A program made the translations under genes and the position numbers. A stretch of DNA of 38,988 nucleotides, from positions 1-38,988 of the forward strand of contig JASCIV010000144.1 in assembly GCA_030374735.1 (NCBI GenBank), written 5' to 3'. Within the stretch, counting starts at the first letter, position 1. Every line of letters begins with the position of its first letter. The notes beneath the pieces were generated by a model that was not told the DNA's origin, did not search any database, and saw nothing but the letters and a program-made list of their open reading frames with translations. Origin of the DNA: Gracilaria caudata (lineage: Eukaryota > Rhodophyta > Florideophyceae > Gracilariales > Gracilariaceae). Below, piece after piece: positions 36,105 to 38,988 of this stretch.

Positions 36105-38750
36105 CTAGCGCTTTCCAAGGGTTGAATGGTCAATATTCTCGCTGGTGAACTGGGCTGGTAATCTTGGTGCGTTTACCCTATTCGCCCCAACTATCGATTT
36201 CGCTGCAACGCCTCTGCCCCCATCTGTGGCAGAGTTGCCTCCGAAACCGGGTGCGGCAGACCACCCTCCAGGCAAACCATGCGATTGAAGGTTTTGCGCC
36301 ACAAACGCGTTCAGATTAGCCCCCCGACCGTACGAATTCGGTGCAGGATTGACATGTCCCATCAGGCCCCGCTGCTGCTGTTGCAACTGCTGTTGTCGCA
36401 ACTGCTGCTGCAGTTGCTGAAGTTGTTGCGGTTGGAACATTTGGGAATGGGGTATAGTGGTTGACATGCCTAAGTTGGCGATATTTGCGTTGCGCAGTCC
36501 CATTGAATCAATTAATCCTTGCGATATCTGTACATTGCTTCCTGACTGTCCAAGGCCTTTGGAGACCATAGCTTGTATATGATTTGTCAGCGAACCAGCA
36601 GGACGGTGAATGTTCATCCCATTCTTGTCCATCCTTCCCATTTGCGTTACGTGCGCCCTATTACGATTTGTCGGTTGCTGGTGTTGAATGAACGGGTGTA
36701 GGTGACCTTGTCGCTGAATCTGCTCCTTCAAAATTTGATGTTGCTGTTGCCGACGTATTTGCTCTTGTTGATGTTGTTGCTGCTGCTGTTGCTGTTGCCT
36801 GCGTTTCATCATTTGCTGGCTTCTTTGCATCTGCTTCTGATTGTCTTTCAGCATCCTCGGCTTTGACTGTGTTTCCCGACCTTGAAGTTGTACAGCATCC
36901 GCCGCGGCGTTCTTCTTAGCATCCCCTACAACCTGGGCAGCCACACCGTTTGCTAACTGCTCTTGCAGCTGCTTTGGTGTATATGCGGGGCGGGGAACTT
37001 GTGGGTTCTGAGCATTAGCATGCAGGGCTGCAGTTGCTTGTCGTCTCTGATTGATCTGTTTCTGCTTCTGTATTTGGAGCATCTCTTCTTGGCTATAATC
37101 TTGGGTACAAACATAACCTTCCTTGCCAACGACAGACTTGACTTGGTTTATGAGGACATGACCTTCTGCGACGTTAGCAACAACAGTCCGATAATAATCT
37201 CGTTTTTTGTCCCCCAGAGCAGACCAAACATATATGATCTCAAGAGAACCGTCCACGGAGCGAAGCAATTGGACAACCATCTCCGGTACACCTCCCTTGT
37301 TGACTTTGGCGGCCTGCACGGCAAGTTCGCTTTTCGCCTTCTCAAACACATGTCCTCCCAGTCGCACGGTATATTCGAACAAGGTCTTGGCGCGTGCATA
37401 ATCAGCAGCAACATCTGAGTCAGGCATGGTAAAACGAACAGTACGTACTCGCTCAGGCAGCGTGAACCCCATGAGCTGCTGGTGCTGCATAGCCGGTTGC
37501 GCTGACATCCCGACAGCTTTGTCCGATTTGAGCGCTGTTTGGTTTGCTCGTCGCAAAAGGGTTGTTGTCGGGATCGCAAAGCGCCAGGGACGAGAGGGTT
37601 TGTTAGGATTGCGGTTATTTGCGCCTTGAGGTTCTCCAGATTTGATACCATTAGCAACAGCAGGCTCGGATTTGGATCGCGATACGGTCGGATTAGGAGC
37701 TGAAGTAGAATTAGGCGCAGAATTGATGTAGGAAGTTTGCTTGGTGGCCACTGTCGACAGTTCTGAGGCCAAAGCGCGCATTGTGAGCGACATGTGACGC
37801 TGCTGTGTTTGCTGCTTATCTGCTGCGGAAATTAGCAGAAGCGCTGACGCTGATGTTGTTCTCGGTACACGCGCGAATCCAGGCGGTCGGCGCACGGTTC
37901 GTGTTCTCGGCTTGCGAATGATGTTAAGGGGGTGGGTAAGCTTATGTACAACGCAATCTCGAGTGTAAGAAGTAAGTCGCGGTCGAGGATGTAAATTGAG
38001 AGAACCAGAAATCGCCTTGAGAATGATTCGTTCGACAGCGCGCGCAACAGCTGGGTCAAGACTGGCGGTTTCCTGTTCTAGATCGTGATATAGGCTGCTC
38101 ATGTCTGGTCGCAGTAAAACTCGGATTACGTTGCTTGGCGGTGACTTTGGGGAGGGCGTAGAGCAATAGCGTAGGTCGTTGATGTCGGCAATTAGGCACC
38201 CGTCGTAGTAGTGTCGTTGGCTCATCTCTGGCAGATCTTCCGGTGGAGGAATGATTCCTAGGTCAAGACATCGCAAAAATTGTTTGCTGTTACGGTCGTA
38301 CGGATAACGCGGCATAGAGGTAATGTTATGATTCTTGATGTTACTGTTTGGTTTGTTAGGCGACGGCGACGGTTGTCTCGACGAAGTTGACACGTCCGGC
38401 GAAGGAGATTGAATGGCAGCCATCGGCGATGATGGAGGCAGTTCCAAAGTGGAACTTGTTGAATCATGTCGCACGTATCCGTCTGGTAGTAGCGTAACAA
38501 TGATAGAAGCGCGCAGGTGTTCCAGGCAGTCTAGAGGCCGCCTATTTGAAATAAATCGCGGGTCGGTTCGCGGATGGCCTGTCAGATAATGATGAGCGCT
38601 CGCAATCTGGGGCCATAAAGATCGATGGTAGAGTTGTTTGCGATGCGGTGACGCAAGATAATCGAAGGAGCCATTGAGGTTTTGCGGGTGGAAAGCCTGC
38701 TTTGGAGGTGGCGGCACTGGCGGGAGCAGCGGTGGTGGACAGACATCCAT
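36105..38750 (-). CDS. SPT20: SPT20-like subunit of the SAGA transcription coactivator complex
   Basis: 881 residues from the first ATG. The SPT20 domain spans about 75-230, split by a Ser/Pro insert: IIVTLLPDGYVRHDST (83-98), PYDRNSKQFLRCLDLGIIPP (150-169), YYDGCLIADINDLR (181-194) and IRVLLRPDMSSL (209-220). A second ordered part holds RPWRFAIPTTTLLRR, TVRFTMPDSDVAADYA and LEIIYVWSALGDKKRDYYRT. The C-terminal third is Gln-rich with Q runs near 652-662 and 777-795, as in plant SPT20 (PHL) and animal SUPT20H. SPT20 holds SAGA together and supports TBP recruitment. It acts in the nucleus. No intron. Confidence 0.88.
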   Translation of the reverse strand: MDVCPPPLLPPVPPPPKQAFHPQNLNGSFDYLASPHRKQLYHRSLWPQIASAHHYLTGHPRTDPRFISNRRPLDCLEHLRASIIVTLLPDGYVRHDSTSSTLELPPSSPMAAIQSPSPDVSTSSRQPSPSPNKPNSNIKNHNITSMPRYPYDRNSKQFLRCLDLGIIPPPEDLPEMSQRHYYDGCLIADINDLRYCSTPSPKSPPSNVIRVLLRPDMSSLYHDLEQETASLDPAVARAVERIILKAISGSLNLHPRPRLTSYTRDCVVHKLTHPLNIIRKPRTRTVRRPPGFARVPRTTSASALLLISAADKQQTQQRHMSLTMRALASELSTVATKQTSYINSAPNSTSAPNPTVSRSKSEPAVANGIKSGEPQGANNRNPNKPSRPWRFAIPTTTLLRRANQTALKSDKAVGMSAQPAMQHQQLMGFTLPERVRTVRFTMPDSDVAADYARAKTLFEYTVRLGGHVFEKAKSELAVQAAKVNKGGVPEMVVQLLRSVDGSLEIIYVWSALGDKKRDYYRTVVANVAEGHVLINQVKSVVGKEGYVCTQDYSQEEMLQIQKQKQINQRRQATAALHANAQNPQVPRPAYTPKQLQEQLANGVAAQVVGDAKKNAAADAVQLQGRETQSKPRMLKDNQKQMQRSQQMMKRRQQQQQQQQHQQEQIRRQQQHQILKEQIQRQGHLHPFIQHQQPTNRNRAHVTQMGRMDKNGMNIHRPAGSLTNHIQAMVSKGLGQSGSNVQISQGLIDSMGLRNANIANLGMSTTIPHSQMFQPQQLQQLQQQLRQQQLQQQQRGLMGHVNPAPNSYGRGANLNAFVAQNLQSHGLPGGWSAAPGFGGNSATDGGRGVAAKSIVGANRVNAPRLPAQFTSENIDHSTLGKR

Positions 38751-38988
38751 GGTTTCGGGGCTGGAATGAGCATTGGGGGAGGGCCTTGTTGAGGTCTGCG
38801 CATCGGTGACATGCCTGTCGGACAGAAGGCCGTTCTCGACAGGCGGGGCACAGCGTCGTCGCTTTCGCGGGCCTGCAGAACGCCTGGCGATGGTACGCAG
38901 ACGGTGGCGACGCTGTAGGGGGGTTGTTGTCGCGGAATGGGCGGGCGGTGCGGGCGGGGGTTTCGACGGGCAGTGGGGCGGTGTGGCA
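38751..38988. other. 5' flank of SPT20
   Basis: 238 bp upstream of the SPT20 start, increasingly GC-rich to the window edge. The minus-strand frame upstream of the start is open but has no ATG of its own that fits the gene. Confidence 0.4.

Overview
The window looks like nuclear DNA of a photosynthetic eukaryote with a compact, almost intron-free genome. The best fit is a unicellular red alga of the Porphyridium or cyanidiophyte type, but no rRNA or plastid marker fixes the species. The reasons are these. Every recognisable gene is eukaryotic (VPS11, NOL10/ENP2, SPT20, R2R3-MYB, GARP, mitochondrial FAD-glycerol-3-phosphate dehydrogenase). Two genes are plastid-type (a photosystem II S4-domain protein and a carotenoid-isomerase-like enzyme), and the first has a transit-like leader with an early Phe. 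All confident coding regions are single open frames. The tRNA has eukaryotic internal promoters and a T-run terminator.

Layout. 1-2379: no gene recognised, with a G-rich tract near its right end. 2380-7536 (minus): a plastid S4-domain protein, and 177 bp upstream of it a large NB-ARC/WD40 STAND protein (NLR/APAF-1-like). 8009-9799 (plus): a CRTISO-like oxidoreductase. 10658-11710 (minus): a secreted methyltransferase-like protein, divergent from VPS11 (12141-15410, plus). 16539-20392 (minus): R2R3-MYB, tRNA-Phe(GAA) and FAD-G3P dehydrogenase. 20640-21815 (minus): a frameshifted WD40-repeat pseudogene. 21816-27367: a gene-poor stretch with short repeats and one possible intron-containing gene. 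27368-31066 (plus): a GARP transcription factor, then a tiny gene for a bacterial histone-H1-like (Hc1) protein. 31435-33531 (minus): NOL10/ENP2. 34108-35202 (plus): D-cysteine desulfhydrase-like enzyme. 36105-38750 (minus): SPT20.

The genes do not form one pathway. Most are ordinary housekeeping or regulatory genes: endolysosomal tethering, ribosome biogenesis, SAGA transcription, redox and lipid metabolism, sulfur amino acid metabolism. Two stand out. One is the STAND protein, whose N-terminal helical region resembles HeLo/RPW8-type cell-death domains; a decayed WD40-repeat gene of a different repeat type lies 13 kb away. The other is the Hc1-like nucleoid protein, a family best known from Chlamydiae and Bacteroidetes.
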